Shown here one piece after another: positions 1 through 9,417 of a stretch of DNA of 64,000 bases (positions within the stretch are counted from its first letter, which is position 1; every line of letters begins with the position of its first letter). The stretch is from an uncultured Bacteroides sp. (lineage in GTDB: Bacteria > Bacteroidota > Bacteroidia > Bacteroidales > Bacteroidaceae). Made by a program: the position numbers and the translations under genes. The notes beneath the pieces are model-generated. The model ran no database searches, had not been told where the DNA came from, and saw only the letters and a program-made list of their open reading frames with translations. The DNA lies in NCBI GenBank assembly GCA_900755095.1, contig CAAEFE010000098.1, forward strand, positions 1 to 64,000, written 5' to 3'.

Positions 1-1167
1 CGGCCCCCCCCCCCAGCCGTTCCTGCCGCTCACGGTTTCGAAGTCATAGGAGTAGATGTCAATCCTTCTGTGGTGGAAACGATCAACCAGGGAAAGATAC
101 ATATTGTAGAACCTGAACTGGGTCAGGTAGTCAGGGACGTAGTGCAGAGTGGAAAGTTGCGTGCTGTATGCAAGCCGGAAGCGGCGGATGCTTTCTTTAT
201 CGTAGTGCCTACCCCGTTCAAGCAGAACCATCGGGCGGACATCACCTATGTGGAAGCGGCCACCCGTTCCGTGATCCCTTATCTGCAGGAGGGTAACCTG
301 TTTGTCATCGAATCCACTTCTCCGGTATATACCACCGAACGTATGGCGGAAGTGATCTATAAAGAACGTCCCGAACTGAAAGGGAAGATACATATCGCTT
401 ATTGTCCCGAACGCGTATTGCCGGGAAATACATTATACGAACTGGTGCACAACGACCGCGTGATAGGCGGTATCGATCCGGCATCCACCGAAAAAGCCAT
501 TGAGTTTTATTCCGCTTTCGTACAAGGCAAACTGCACGGCACCAATGCCCGCACGGCAGAGATGTGCAAACTGACGGAGAACTCCTCCCGCGACTCACAG
601 ATCGCCTTTGCCAACGAACTCTCCATGATCTGCGACAAAGCCGGAATCAATGTATGGGAACTGATCGAACTTGCCAACAAGCATCCGCGTGTGAATATCC
701 TTCAACCGGGTTGCGGAGTAGGTGGTCACTGCATTGCGGTAGACCCTTGGTTCATCGTATCCGACTATCCGGAACAGGCGCAGCTCATCAAGCGTGCCCG
801 TGAAACGAACGATTACAAAGCGGACTGGTGTGCGAACAAAGTATTGGAAACCTGTCAGAAGTTTGTGGAACAGAACGAGCACGAACCGGTCGTTGCCTGC
901 ATGGGACTGGCTTTCAAACCGAATATCGATGACTTACGGGAATCTCCCGCCAAATATATCGCTTCCCGCATCATCTCCGAATCGAGAGCGGACGTGCTGA
1001 TTATCGAGCCTAATATAAGCACTCATAAGAGCTTCCATCTGACAGATTATCGGGAAGCATACGAGAAAGCGGATATTATCGTCTGGCTGGTTCGTCACGA
1101 TGTCTTCCTTGCATTGCCCAGAGAAGAAGGAAAGATAGAACTGGACTTCTGCGGCGTGAGACGATAA
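1..1167 (+). CDS. wecC: UDP-N-acetyl-D-mannosamine dehydrogenase, 5' end outside window
   Basis: Oxidises UDP-ManNAc to UDP-ManNAc uronic acid with NAD+, a cytoplasmic step in capsule or surface-glycan precursor synthesis. The open frame runs from base 1, so the start and the first GxGxxG turn lie outside. The Rossmann strand FEVIGVDVN is visible just before the GTG at 70, which is therefore internal and not a start. The central and C-terminal UDP-sugar dehydrogenase domains are intact, and the catalytic Cys sits in PGCGVGGHCIAVDPWF. That motif with DPWF, and VVPTPFKQ near the N-terminus, fit WecC better than UDP-glucose dehydrogenase. wecB follows after 50 bp, the usual pairing, because WecB supplies the substrate. 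The first 25 or so bases are C-rich and translate poorly against the family (see findings). Confidence 0.93.
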   Translation, partial: RPPPPAVPAAHGFEVIGVDVNPSVVETINQGKIHIVEPELGQVVRDVVQSGKLRAVCKPEAADAFFIVVPTPFKQNHRADITYVEAATRSVIPYLQEGNLFVIESTSPVYTTERMAEVIYKERPELKGKIHIAYCPERVLPGNTLYELVHNDRVIGGIDPASTEKAIEFYSAFVQGKLHGTNARTAEMCKLTENSSRDSQIAFANELSMICDKAGINVWELIELANKHPRVNILQPGCGVGGHCIAVDPWFIVSDYPEQAQLIKRARETNDYKADWCANKVLETCQKFVEQNEHEPVVACMGLAFKPNIDDLRESPAKYIASRIISESRADVLIIEPNISTHKSFHLTDYREAYEKADIIVWLVRHDVFLALPREEGKIELDFCGVRR

Positions 1168-1217
1168 AATGTAGTTTAATTGCGAAGAGGTTGTATAGAC
1201 TCTATTAAATAAAGCAG

Positions 1218-2348
1218 ATGAAAAAGATATTGCTCGTTTTCGGTACCCGTCCCGAAGCGATAAAGATGGCTCCGCTTGTAAAGGCGCTCCAGAAAGATAC
1301 GGAACATTTTGAGACACGTGTCTGCGTTACGGCACAGCACCGGCAGATGTTGGATCAGGTATTGGAGGTGTTCGGCATCACTCCCGAATATGACCTGAAT
1401 ATCATGGCTCCCAATCAGGACTTGTATGACATTACCGCTAAAGTACTGCTCGGACTGCGCGAAGTGCTGAAGGACTTCCGTCCCGACACCGTATTGGTGC
1501 ATGGAGATACGACTACCTCGATGGCAGCATCCCTTGCGGCATTTTATATGCAGATACCTGTGGGACACGTGGAAGCCGGATTGCGTACCTATAATATGTT
1601 GTCTCCCTGGCCGGAAGAAATGAACCGCCAGGTGACAGACCGTATCTGTACTTACTACTTTGCACCGACGGAACAGTCAAGGGCAAATCTGCTGCAAGAG
1701 AATATAGACGCGAAGAAAATCTTTATTACAGGAAATACGGTGATTGATGCCCTGCTGATGGCAGTCGATATCATTTCCACCGCCGCCGGTGTGAAAGAAA
1801 AGATGGCGAAGGAACTTCAGGAGAAAGGCTACACGGTAGGTGATCGTGAGTATATCCTCGTCACCGGACATCGTCGTGAGAACTTCGGAGATGGTTTCCT
1901 GCATATCTGCAAAGCGATCAAAGAACTGGCGGCTCTTCACCCGGAGATGGACATAGTCTATCCCGTTCATCTGAATCCTAATGTGCAGAAGCCAGTGTAT
2001 GAACTGCTTTCCGGTCTGAGCAATGTCTACCTGATCTCTCCTTTGGATTATCTGCCTTTTATTTATGCCATGCAACATTCTACTCTGCTGCTGACGGATA
2101 GCGGCGGTGTGCAGGAAGAAGCCCCTTCATTGGGCAAACCCGTGCTGGTGATGCGGGATACGACCGAGCGTCCGGAAGCTGTTGAGGCGGGTACGGTGAA
2201 GCTGGTCGGCACGGATGCGGAGGCGATTGTCAGTAATGTCACTGCCCTGCTCCTTGATAAAGAAATGTATAAGCGGATGTCCGAAACGCATAACCCTTAC
2301 GGTGACGGACAGGCTTGCGAAAGAATCATAGCTGCGCTCAGGTGTTAA
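1218..2348 (+). CDS. wecB: UDP-N-acetylglucosamine 2-epimerase (non-hydrolysing)
   Basis: Interconverts UDP-GlcNAc and UDP-ManNAc in the cytoplasm and so feeds the WecC dehydrogenase encoded just upstream. The 376-residue protein has the normal family length and the GT-B-like fold motifs: [18 protein letters not shown] at the N-terminus, [21 protein letters not shown], the MNRQVTDR segment, TGHRRENFG, and [22 protein letters not shown] near the C-terminus. The start is an ATG preceded by an A-rich leader without a strong Shine-Dalgarno, as is common in Bacteroides. The TAA stop lies inside the first unit of the 22-bp repeat array that follows. wecC and wecB probably form one transcript. Confidence 0.95.
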   Translation: MKKILLVFGTRPEAIKMAPLVKALQKDTEHFETRVCVTAQHRQMLDQVLEVFGITPEYDLNIMAPNQDLYDITAKVLLGLREVLKDFRPDTVLVHGDTTTSMAASLAAFYMQIPVGHVEAGLRTYNMLSPWPEEMNRQVTDRICTYYFAPTEQSRANLLQENIDAKKIFITGNTVIDALLMAVDIISTAAGVKEKMAKELQEKGYTVGDREYILVTGHRRENFGDGFLHICKAIKELAALHPEMDIVYPVHLNPNVQKPVYELLSGLSNVYLISPLDYLPFIYAMQHSTLLLTDSGGVQEEAPSLGKPVLVMRDTTERPEAVEAGTVKLVGTDAEAIVSNVTALLLDKEMYKRMSETHNPYGDGQACERIIAALRC

Positions 2349-2431
2349 CACATGAGTAGTCAGGTATTAACATTTGATATGATAGGTATTAATATCTGAG
2401 AAGTTAGGTATTAATACTTGAGAAGCTGGTT
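2344..2431. repeat. Array of four 22-bp direct repeats (RTTAAYAnnTGA class)
   Basis: Four units begin at 2344, 2366, 2388 and 2410, exactly 22 bp apart. Each opens with GTTAAC or ATTAA[C/T], then A, two variable bases and TGA or TGAG. Each of the first three closes with AGGT. The first unit overlaps the wecB stop codon. The same consensus, copy number and period recur at 21134-21221. Two helical turns per unit suggest side-by-side protein binding on one DNA face. The ligand is unknown. Confidence 0.8.
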
Positions 2432-2490
2432 AACAATGCTTGTTGTGACATCTAATAATGCTTGAAACGAGATCTAAGAAGCATTGTTAA
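2430..2490. other. 12-bp perfect inverted repeat after the repeat array
   Basis: TTAACAATGCTT at 2430-2441 is matched by AAGCATTGTTAA at 2479-2490. The arms carry the same GTTAACA core as the direct repeats, so this may be a facing pair of binding sites. The loop is 37 nt and no T-tract follows, so a Rho-independent terminator is unlikely. From here to 2880 I see no intact gene. Confidence 0.6.
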
Positions 2491-2881
2491 TCACATACAC
2501 TTCCCACTATTATTGTTTTTATTATTGGTTTATTTTACTATCATAAGTGCCGATATATAAAGTAATATAGGGTGAACCTTTTCTGCTTTTGCCCCATTTT
2601 TCCGCATTCATCGCTTTTACCTTATAGAAAAACATTTCACTTTATCCGCATATAACATACAAACCTCCATAATTCTGTTATTATGAACTATTCGTATATT
2701 GTCATATCAGTCGGTTTGTTAGGCAGTAACAATTCCAATGTGCTCCAAAGCAATTAATAGACCGCTATCAAGCTGAGATATGAAATTTCTAAAAAGAAAT
2801 ATCAGTGCTGTATGAAAGGAGGATATTATCGTACTTTTTGATAGTGTTTATTCGCTATAAATGGTTTTATTTTGTAATGTC

Positions 2882-3016
2882 ATTTTTAGAAAGCCGCTCT
2901 ATTACAAAATAGGGATGAATGCTGAGAAGATGCTTTGTCTGCCGATGTATGTGGGTTTAAAAGATGATGAAATTAATCAAATTGGCATGGTCTTGGCTGA
3001 ATATCGTCGAAAATAG
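2882..3016 (+). pseudogene. C-terminal remnant of a DegT/DnrJ/EryC1-type sugar aminotransferase
   Basis: A short open stretch ending in TAG at 3014 reads RKPLYYKIGMNAEKMLCLPM, then YVGLKDDEINQIGMVLAEYRRK. The LPMY-x-GL-x-x-[DE]-E-I pattern is the characteristic end of PLP-dependent nucleotide-sugar aminotransferases of the DegT family. No upstream domain or start is present and the preceding 400 bases have stops in every frame, so only the tail survives. Such an enzyme fits the flanking glycan genes: amino sugars made by it are typical substrates for PglD-like acetyltransferases such as the one encoded next. The assignment rests on about 40 residues. Confidence 0.55.
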
Positions 3017-3027
3017 AAAGGTGTAAA

Positions 3028-4686
3028 ATGGTAATAATCGGGAGTAAAGGATGTGCTAAGGAGATTTTGACAGCACTCAAGTGGGATAATGTAGAAGAAA
3101 CTGTATCTTTGTTTGACAATATAAATACAGATATTAGCGATGCATATTATGACTTTCCCATTATTAAATCCTGGAATGAACTGGAGCAACATCTGAAAAC
3201 AGACAGTAAGGTTATTATTGGTGTCGGAGGTGGACAGCGTAGAGAGGTATTGGCACGAAAGATTGCCTGTCTTGGAGGAGTATTGACCACTTTTATCTCC
3301 CAAAAAGCCCTTGTGGGTGGGTATGACAATACTATCGAACCAGGTGTTGTGATTCTTTCGGGAGCAACTATTACTTGTAATGTAAGTATAGGGCAGGGGA
3401 CATTTATCAATAAAAGTACTGTTATCAGTCATGACGTCCGTATTGGACGATATTGTGAAGTATCTCCCGGTGCAAAAATCTTGGGACGTGCCATTATCGG
3501 TGACAGGACGGAGATAGGTGCTAATGCGGTAATACTTCCTGATGTCATTGTCGGTGCTGACTGCAAAATAGGTGCAGGCGCTGTAGTGACGCGAAATATC
3601 GACAGCCATACTACTGTTGCCGGAGTTCCTGCCCGTTCAATTACAAAAAACAGTAATAATGCTTTCAAGTTAAAGTCAAAGATAAGAAATTTATTGTACC
3701 ATATACGAATTGCAGATTTTCGAAAGCTGAGAGAATATAATCATTACGTATTCGGAAAAAGGAAACTGATGTTCCTTGAGCTATTGTCACATAGTTGGAT
3801 GTACGGTGCATCATTCGAAAACTACTACGAGTTGCAGTTCTTTAAGAAAAGCAGAACAGAATGTCGGCAGTATCTCACTTCTTCGTTACGTCATGAATTG
3901 ACACGTCAAGTAAACGATCCCTGTGAAGCGTTAGTGTTAAAAGATAAAGTGCGTTTTGCCGAAGTTTTTGAGGATATTCTAGGGCGCCGGGTAATGACGT
4001 TTGATGAGATAAAAAGGCAAATGCATGATCCTTACTCCATATCCATAAATGAGGTCGTCATTAAACCCATAAAAGGACAAGCCGGTCAAGGGATTATTTT
4101 TCCGATGCAAAACTTTACATCATTGCGACAACTACATGACTATGTTATTTCTACTGTAAAAAAGCCGGATGAATATTTGTACGAAGAACGTATTATCCAA
4201 CATAGCGCCCTGAATAAACTGAATCCGTCAAGTCTCAACACATTGAGAATTGTGACATATTATGATGAAAGTATAAATAAGGTCGATGTGTGGAGTGTTG
4301 TTTTACGTATAGGAATAAAGGCTTGCACAGACAACTTTGCTACAGGAGGAATTGCCGCCCTTGTTGATCATCGGGGTGTCGTCTGTCAACCTGCTATAAT
4401 AAAACATCCGTCAGGAGAACGGTTTCATATACATCCTGTCAGTGGTGAAAAAATAACAGGTTGCATAATCCCATATTACGATCAGGCAATAGCATTAGCC
4501 AAACAAGCTGCTATGAGAATTCCGAAAGTGAGAAGTATCGGATGGGATGTTGCGATAACCGAAACCGGTCCTTATATGTTGGAAGGAAACGATAATTGGT
4601 GTATGACTTTATTTCAGTTGCCCGGCGGAGAAGGGTTGCGGCATTTGGCCAATTCGGTTTGCAATATGTTTTCTGTTTATGAATAA
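3028..4686 (+). CDS. PglD/NeuD-like sugar acetyltransferase fused to a sugar-transfer-associated ATP-grasp domain
   Basis: Two enzymes are joined in 552 residues. Residues 1 to about 70 form the small Rossmann-like lead of the PglD/NeuD family (MVIIGSKGCAKEIL). Residues about 80-205 form a left-handed beta helix with hexapeptide repeats, ending in the typical VVTRNI-x-VAGVPAR segment that binds acetyl-CoA. From about residue 240 a second domain resembles the sugar-transfer-associated ATP-grasp family found in capsule loci: VIKPIKGQAGQG nucleotide loop, YLYEERIIQH, LNTLRIVTYY, and GWDVAITETGPYMLEGND with the metal-binding Asp/Glu/Asn. The first half would N- or O-acetylate an amino sugar nucleotide. 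The second probably ligates an amino acid or similar acid to the glycan by ATP-dependent amide formation, which is inference. The frame is continuous and both halves look complete. Confidence 0.8.
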   Translation: MVIIGSKGCAKEILTALKWDNVEETVSLFDNINTDISDAYYDFPIIKSWNELEQHLKTDSKVIIGVGGGQRREVLARKIACLGGVLTTFISQKALVGGYDNTIEPGVVILSGATITCNVSIGQGTFINKSTVISHDVRIGRYCEVSPGAKILGRAIIGDRTEIGANAVILPDVIVGADCKIGAGAVVTRNIDSHTTVAGVPARSITKNSNNAFKLKSKIRNLLYHIRIADFRKLREYNHYVFGKRKLMFLELLSHSWMYGASFENYYELQFFKKSRTECRQYLTSSLRHELTRQVNDPCEALVLKDKVRFAEVFEDILGRRVMTFDEIKRQMHDPYSISINEVVIKPIKGQAGQGIIFPMQNFTSLRQLHDYVISTVKKPDEYLYEERIIQHSALNKLNPSSLNTLRIVTYYDESINKVDVWSVVLRIGIKACTDNFATGGIAALVDHRGVVCQPAIIKHPSGERFHIHPVSGEKITGCIIPYYDQAIALAKQAAMRIPKVRSIGWDVAITETGPYMLEGNDNWCMTLFQLPGGEGLRHLANSVCNMFSVYE

Positions 4687-4772
4687 CATACAGGCTATAA
4701 TGCACATTAGGGATGTATTTTCCGTTTCTGGTCTGTTATTGATTCAAATCGGGCATGCCTCTAACGAAAAAC

Positions 4773-4804
4773 GGGCTGTCAGAGAATCACTTCTCCGGCA
4801 GCCC
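4773..4804. terminator. Hairpin between convergent genes
   Basis: A 14-bp arm pair (4773-4786 with 4791-4804), GC-rich at the base, encloses TCAC. There is one mismatch and one G-T pair. A-rich sequence lies before it and T-rich sequence after it, so it can serve both the fusion gene at 3028-4686 and the efflux operon arriving from the other side. Confidence 0.75.
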
Positions 4805-4846
4805 TTCTTCATTAGGATCAAAAAAACAGAGGAAGTATGATATTCT

Positions 4847-6211
4847 TTATTCCTGACCTCCCCCTAAAGCACGGTATAGGTTAATTAAACTTTGTATCTC
4901 GGTAAAATGATTGGCCGTTTGTGACAGTTGTGCGCTGAGCAATGACTGTCGGGCGGTAAGTACTTCCAGATAGGTTGTATTCGTATGTTCCATCAGCAGG
5001 GAAGTACTTCGCAGGGCCGTTTGCAGGGAAGTGACCTGCTTGTCCAGCAACAGCCTTTTCCCCTGACTGGTCTGATAGGCAGTCAGCGCATCATTCACTT
5101 CGCTGCCGGCGTTGAGCAATGTTTGCTGAAAGCCGAGAGCCGCTTCTTCCTGCTGCGCACGGGCGATACGATACTGAGCCACCACCTGCCCTTTATTAAA
5201 GAGCGGCTGCGTGAGCGAACCTACTGCCGATGCCAGGAACTTGCCCGGATTGAGAATCATAGACCCGATGGAGTTCGTCCATCCGGCACTTCCGCTTAAA
5301 GTAATGGAAGGATAGAAAGCCGAACGTGCCGCATTGGTGCCATAGAACGCTGCTTCCAGTGTCCGCTCGGCCGAGCGGACATCGGGGCGGGCGGCAAGCA
5401 TCCGGACAGGGATTCCTACGGCAAAGTCCGTAGGAAACTGTTGGTCTGCCAACGTTCCGCGTTCGTAGTTGCGGGGCGTCTCTGCCAATAATAAAGCAAG
5501 ACTGTTCTCCACCTGATTGATCTGCTGCTGCAAATCGAGCACAGAACCCTGTACCTGATAATAAGTCGCTTCCATCTGCGATACAGCCGATTCGTTCGCC
5601 AGTCCGGCGTTCATCAGGGAACGGGTAGAGGCTACGGTTTCTTTCCATGCCTCCTCCGTCTGTCGGGAGATGATGAGCTGTTCGTCCAGCATCAGCAGCG
5701 TGTAATAAGTATTGGCTATACCGGCTATCAGCTGCGTGCGGACTGCTTGACGGTAATCTTCACTTTGTGCATACAGCGCTTTCGCCTGCTTCTTGGAGTT
5801 GCGCATACGGCCGAATACGTCCAGTTCCCAACTGGCGGTAACGGGTAGCGAATAACCCTGCGTAGCTTTGTTCGTATCGAAGCTGCTCACTGTCCCCTGC
5901 GGGGAAAGCGCAAAGGCGGGCAGGAAAGCAAGTTTGGCGGACATCAGCACTGCCTGAGCTTCTTCTACACAAAGCTGGGCGGACTGGTAGTCGGTATTGG
6001 TCCGCAACCCTGTCTCGATGAGGGACTGCAGATGAGGGTCGGTGAAGAGTTCCCGCCAGTCCATATTCCCCAGACCGGCAGTGTCTTCCGTCACCACTTC
6101 CCCGCCGTAAAGATCGTCGGGGACGGAAGTGGCGGGCTTGTATTTGGTATAGATGCCACAACCGCTCAGCGTCAGACTCATGGCAACTAACAGGATGATA
6201 TTTTTCTTCAT
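4847..6211 (-). CDS. Outer-membrane efflux lipoprotein of the OprM/NodT (TolC-like) family
   Basis: Outer-membrane channel of a tripartite RND pump. The N-terminus MKKNIILLVAMSLTLSGCG is a lipoprotein signal with lipobox LSGC, so the mature protein is lipidated. Two outer-membrane efflux repeats follow, rich in Ala/Gln/Glu/Leu helices, e.g. around SWELDVFGRMRNSKKQAKA and PVRMLAARPDVRSAERTLEA. Both are signature segments of NodT-type channels; ARPDVRSAE is especially diagnostic. Its 454 residues are normal. It is the last gene of the operon, 15 bp after the pump gene, and is followed by the hairpin at 4773-4804. Confidence 0.93.
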   Translation of the reverse strand: MKKNIILLVAMSLTLSGCGIYTKYKPATSVPDDLYGGEVVTEDTAGLGNMDWRELFTDPHLQSLIETGLRTNTDYQSAQLCVEEAQAVLMSAKLAFLPAFALSPQGTVSSFDTNKATQGYSLPVTASWELDVFGRMRNSKKQAKALYAQSEDYRQAVRTQLIAGIANTYYTLLMLDEQLIISRQTEEAWKETVASTRSLMNAGLANESAVSQMEATYYQVQGSVLDLQQQINQVENSLALLLAETPRNYERGTLADQQFPTDFAVGIPVRMLAARPDVRSAERTLEAAFYGTNAARSAFYPSITLSGSAGWTNSIGSMILNPGKFLASAVGSLTQPLFNKGQVVAQYRIARAQQEEAALGFQQTLLNAGSEVNDALTAYQTSQGKRLLLDKQVTSLQTALRSTSLLMEHTNTTYLEVLTARQSLLSAQLSQTANHFTEIQSLINLYRALGGGQE

Positions 6212-6226
6212 TCTTTCTTTTATTTA

Positions 6227-9200
6227 TTAACGTTCACGTTCAGCTTCACTTTTCTCTTTTTCTAAAAGCACTTGTACATCTGCTTCTTCTTCCATCGGTT
6301 TGCGGATTTTCTCCTGCAAGTACTCAAAGATGATGTAGAAGACCGGAACGACAAAGAGCAATGCCACCGTTCCGACAGCCATACCGCCTACGACACCCGT
6401 ACCCAGCGAACTGTTGCCATTAGCACCCGCACCGGAAGAGAACATCAGCAGAAGCATACCGAAGATCATTGTCAGCACCGTCATCAGGATAGGACGCAGG
6501 CGGACTTGTGCGGCAGAGTAGGCCGATTCTACGATGCCCATCCCTTTGCGGCGGCGTTCGATGGCGTACTCCGTAATCAGAATAGCCGTCTTGGCCAGCA
6601 AGCCGATCAGCATGATCACACCCGTCTGCAAATAGATGTTATTCTCCAGTCCGAGTATCTTGGCGAACAGGAACGAGCCCATCAATCCGAACGGTACGGA
6701 GAAGATAACGGCAAACGGTACGAGGAAACTTTCGTAGAGACAAGCCAGAATCAGATAGATCAGGAAGATGCAGATGGCGTAGATGAAAACCGTCTGCGCA
6801 CCACCGCTGCTTGCTTCTTCGCGTGCCATACCGCCATATTCGTATCCGTAGCCTATCGGAAGCGATTCTGCGGCCACTTCTTCAATCACTTTCTGCACTT
6901 CACCCGAAGAGTAACCGTCGGCAGGATTCACATTGGCTGTGATGGTGCTGTAGAGATTGAAACGGTTGGCCGTTTCCGGTCCCAGTACCTGCTTCAGTGT
7001 AACGAACTGGCTCACCGGAGCCATTTCCGTACCGTTGCGCACAAACATATTGTTCAATGCCTGCTCGTCCAGACGATATTCGGGCGATGCCTGCATCATT
7101 ACACGATATACCTTACCGTATTGGTTGTAGTTGGAGATATATGCTCCACCGCAATAACTGCCTACCGCATCGAGTACCGCGCTTGGCGAAATTCCTGCAC
7201 GCTTACATTTGGCGGCATCCACTTCTACCGAGAGCTGCGGGAAGTTGATGGCGTAGGATGTATAAGCCATAGCCACTTCCGGGCGCTGGTTCAAGGCATT
7301 GAGGAACTGTGTGGACGCGTCATAGAACGTAGCAAGATCACCGCCTGTCATATCCTGAAGGTTCAGTTCGAGGGAGTTACCCATACCGTATCCCGGAATC
7401 ATGGCGGGCTGGAAACTGAATATCTGCGCTTCCTTGATGGACTGGAATTGTGCGTTGAGGCGGGAAGCTACGGCATCCGAACCGTGTTCCTTTCCTTTTC
7501 GTTCGCTCCAGTCTTTCAGGCGGACAATGATCGTACCGTAAGAAGTTCCCTGACCGGAGATCAGACCGTATCCTGCTACGCGGGCGTAGTGTTCTATTTC
7601 GGGCGTATCTTTCAGAATGTTTTCCAGCCGGTCCATTACTTTCGTCGTCTCTTCCAGCGTGCTTCCCGGTGAGATGCTGACATTCACCATGATAACGCCC
7701 TGGTCTTCCTGCGGCACGAGTCCCGTCTTGGTCGTGCTCATCAGATAAACCAGCAGGACGATGGTAGCAGCCAGTGAAGTCCATACCATCCAGCGATGGC
7801 GGATGAAGTACATCACCCCTTTCTTATACTTGCCCAGCACGGCATTGAACGAAGCGTTGTAAGCTGCGCGTACCCGTCCGTTGATACTCTTGGCGCTCTT
7901 GGTTCCGTCCGACGGACGCATCATGATGGCGCACAGGGCTGGACACAGGGTCAGAGCCGAGATCATGGAGATACCTACGGCAGTTGCCATTGTGATACCG
8001 AATTGGGTATAGAACACGCCCGAAGTACCTCCCATGAAGGTGACGGGGATAAATACGGCCATGAAGACACAGGTACAGGAGACGATAGCCATCGTCACGT
8101 CGCCCATCGCATCTTTGGTGGCAAGGTAGGGCGACTTGTATCCGGCATCAAACTTGGACTGCACCGCTTCTACTACTACAATGGCATCATCCACCACCGT
8201 ACCGATGGCAAGCACCAGGGCAAACAGGGTCAGGATGTTCAGACTGAATCCCGCAGCTACCAGACAGGCAAACGTACCTACCAGTGACACGATGATGGAG
8301 ATAGACGGGATGAGTGTACTCTTCAGGTCCTGCAAGAAGAAGTATACCACGAGGATGACCAGAATGATGGCGATAATCAGTGTTTCCACCACGTTGTGTA
8401 TGGAAGCGAAGAGGAAGTCGTTCGAACTCATCATGGTGACGAACTCCGTTCCTTCCGGAAGGTTTTTCTCCATCCGCTCCATCTGGGCGGTAATTTCTTT
8501 ATTGACAGCGGTCGCATTGGAACCCGCTGTCTGGAAGATCATATAGAGCACGGCAGGCTGGCTGTCCATCTCACTGCGGAAACTATAAGTCATAGTGCCC
8601 AGTTCCACATCCGCCACATCTTTCAGACGGAGTATCGAGCCGTCTTCACGAGAGCGGACAACGGTGTTCTGAAACTCTTCCACGCTCTTCAGTCTTCCGC
8701 GATATTTCATCGTGAACTGGAAGACGTTCTGCGAACTCTCGCCCAGTGAGCCGGTAGGGGCTTCAATGTTCTGCTCGCCCAGCACGCCGGTGATGTCCGA
8801 AGGCACCAGTCCGTATTGTGCCATCCGTTCCGGTTTCAGCCAGATACGCATACTGTAGGTATCGCCCAGCTCCATGACGTCTCCTACTCCCTCGATACGT
8901 TTGATCTGCGGGATGACGTTGATGTCCAGATAATTGGCAAGGAAGGTCTGGTCGTAGCGACCGTCGGTGCAGACCATCGCGCCGATTTGCAGGAAGCTGG
9001 TCTGTCGTTTCATCGTGCTTACGCCGACTTTCGTTACTTCGGCGGGCAGCAGTCCCTGTGCTTTGGCTACACGGTTCTGTACGTTGACAGCCGCCATGTC
9101 GGGGTCGGTGCCTTGCTTGAAGTAAACCTGTATGATAGCCAGACCTGCATTGGAGGCGCTGGACGTGATATACATCATGTCTTCCACCCCGTTGATGCTC

Positions 9201-9403
9201 TCTTCCAGCGGCATGATGACGCTGTTCATCACAGCTTCGGCATCGGCGCCCGTATAGCTGGCGGATACATAGACTGTGGGAGGAGCGATGTCGGGATATT
9301 GCTCCACCGGCAGGGTGAAGAGCGAGATAAGCCCTATGGCGAGAATCAGCACGGAGATGGAGATAGCCATCACCGGCCGTTTGATAAATATATTTCCTTT
9401 CAT
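6227..9403 (-). CDS. RND multidrug efflux permease, HAE1 (AcrB-like) family
   Basis: Inner-membrane proton-driven exporter that forms the core of the pump. It has 1058 residues and the expected twelve-helix layout with two large periplasmic loops. It starts MKGNIFIKRPVMAISISVLI, the usual first helix. The TM4 segment VLAIGTVVDDAIVVVEAV carries the paired Asp residues of the proton relay. Family motifs GLVPQEDQG and the second-half helices, including LLAKTAILITEYA with the relay Lys, are present. The C-terminal tail is short and charged. The gene lies 14 bp after the adaptor gene and 15 bp before the channel gene, so all three are co-transcribed. The substrate cannot be read from the sequence. 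Confidence 0.96.
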   Translation of the reverse strand: MKGNIFIKRPVMAISISVLILAIGLISLFTLPVEQYPDIAPPTVYVSASYTGADAEAVMNSVIMPLEESINGVEDMMYITSSASNAGLAIIQVYFKQGTDPDMAAVNVQNRVAKAQGLLPAEVTKVGVSTMKRQTSFLQIGAMVCTDGRYDQTFLANYLDINVIPQIKRIEGVGDVMELGDTYSMRIWLKPERMAQYGLVPSDITGVLGEQNIEAPTGSLGESSQNVFQFTMKYRGRLKSVEEFQNTVVRSREDGSILRLKDVADVELGTMTYSFRSEMDSQPAVLYMIFQTAGSNATAVNKEITAQMERMEKNLPEGTEFVTMMSSNDFLFASIHNVVETLIIAIILVILVVYFFLQDLKSTLIPSISIIVSLVGTFACLVAAGFSLNILTLFALVLAIGTVVDDAIVVVEAVQSKFDAGYKSPYLATKDAMGDVTMAIVSCTCVFMAVFIPVTFMGGTSGVFYTQFGITMATAVGISMISALTLCPALCAIMMRPSDGTKSAKSINGRVRAAYNASFNAVLGKYKKGVMYFIRHRWMVWTSLAATIVLLVYLMSTTKTGLVPQEDQGVIMVNVSISPGSTLEETTKVMDRLENILKDTPEIEHYARVAGYGLISGQGTSYGTIIVRLKDWSERKGKEHGSDAVASRLNAQFQSIKEAQIFSFQPAMIPGYGMGNSLELNLQDMTGGDLATFYDASTQFLNALNQRPEVAMAYTSYAINFPQLSVEVDAAKCKRAGISPSAVLDAVGSYCGGAYISNYNQYGKVYRVMMQASPEYRLDEQALNNMFVRNGTEMAPVSQFVTLKQVLGPETANRFNLYSTITANVNPADGYSSGEVQKVIEEVAAESLPIGYGYEYGGMAREEASSGGAQTVFIYAICIFLIYLILACLYESFLVPFAVIFSVPFGLMGSFLFAKILGLENNIYLQTGVIMLIGLLAKTAILITEYAIERRRKGMGIVESAYSAAQVRLRPILMTVLTMIFGMLLLMFSSGAGANGNSSLGTGVVGGMAVGTVALLFVVPVFYIIFEYLQEKIRKPMEEEADVQVLLEKEKSEAERER

Positions 9404-9417
9404 AATCAGTCTCCTTC

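Noticed and set aside
70..72. GTG at 70 as the wecC start
   Set aside because: The conserved strand FEVIGVDVN is encoded just upstream in the same frame, so the start lies outside the window.
2344..2431. CRISPR array
   Set aside because: The period is only 22 bp, units diverge, there are no unique spacers of 30 bp and no cas genes. The same holds for 21134-21221 and 53682-53769.
6272..7672. Open frame of 466 codons opposite the RND pump gene
   Set aside because: His/Arg/Gln-rich shadow of a conserved gene, without start context or domain.
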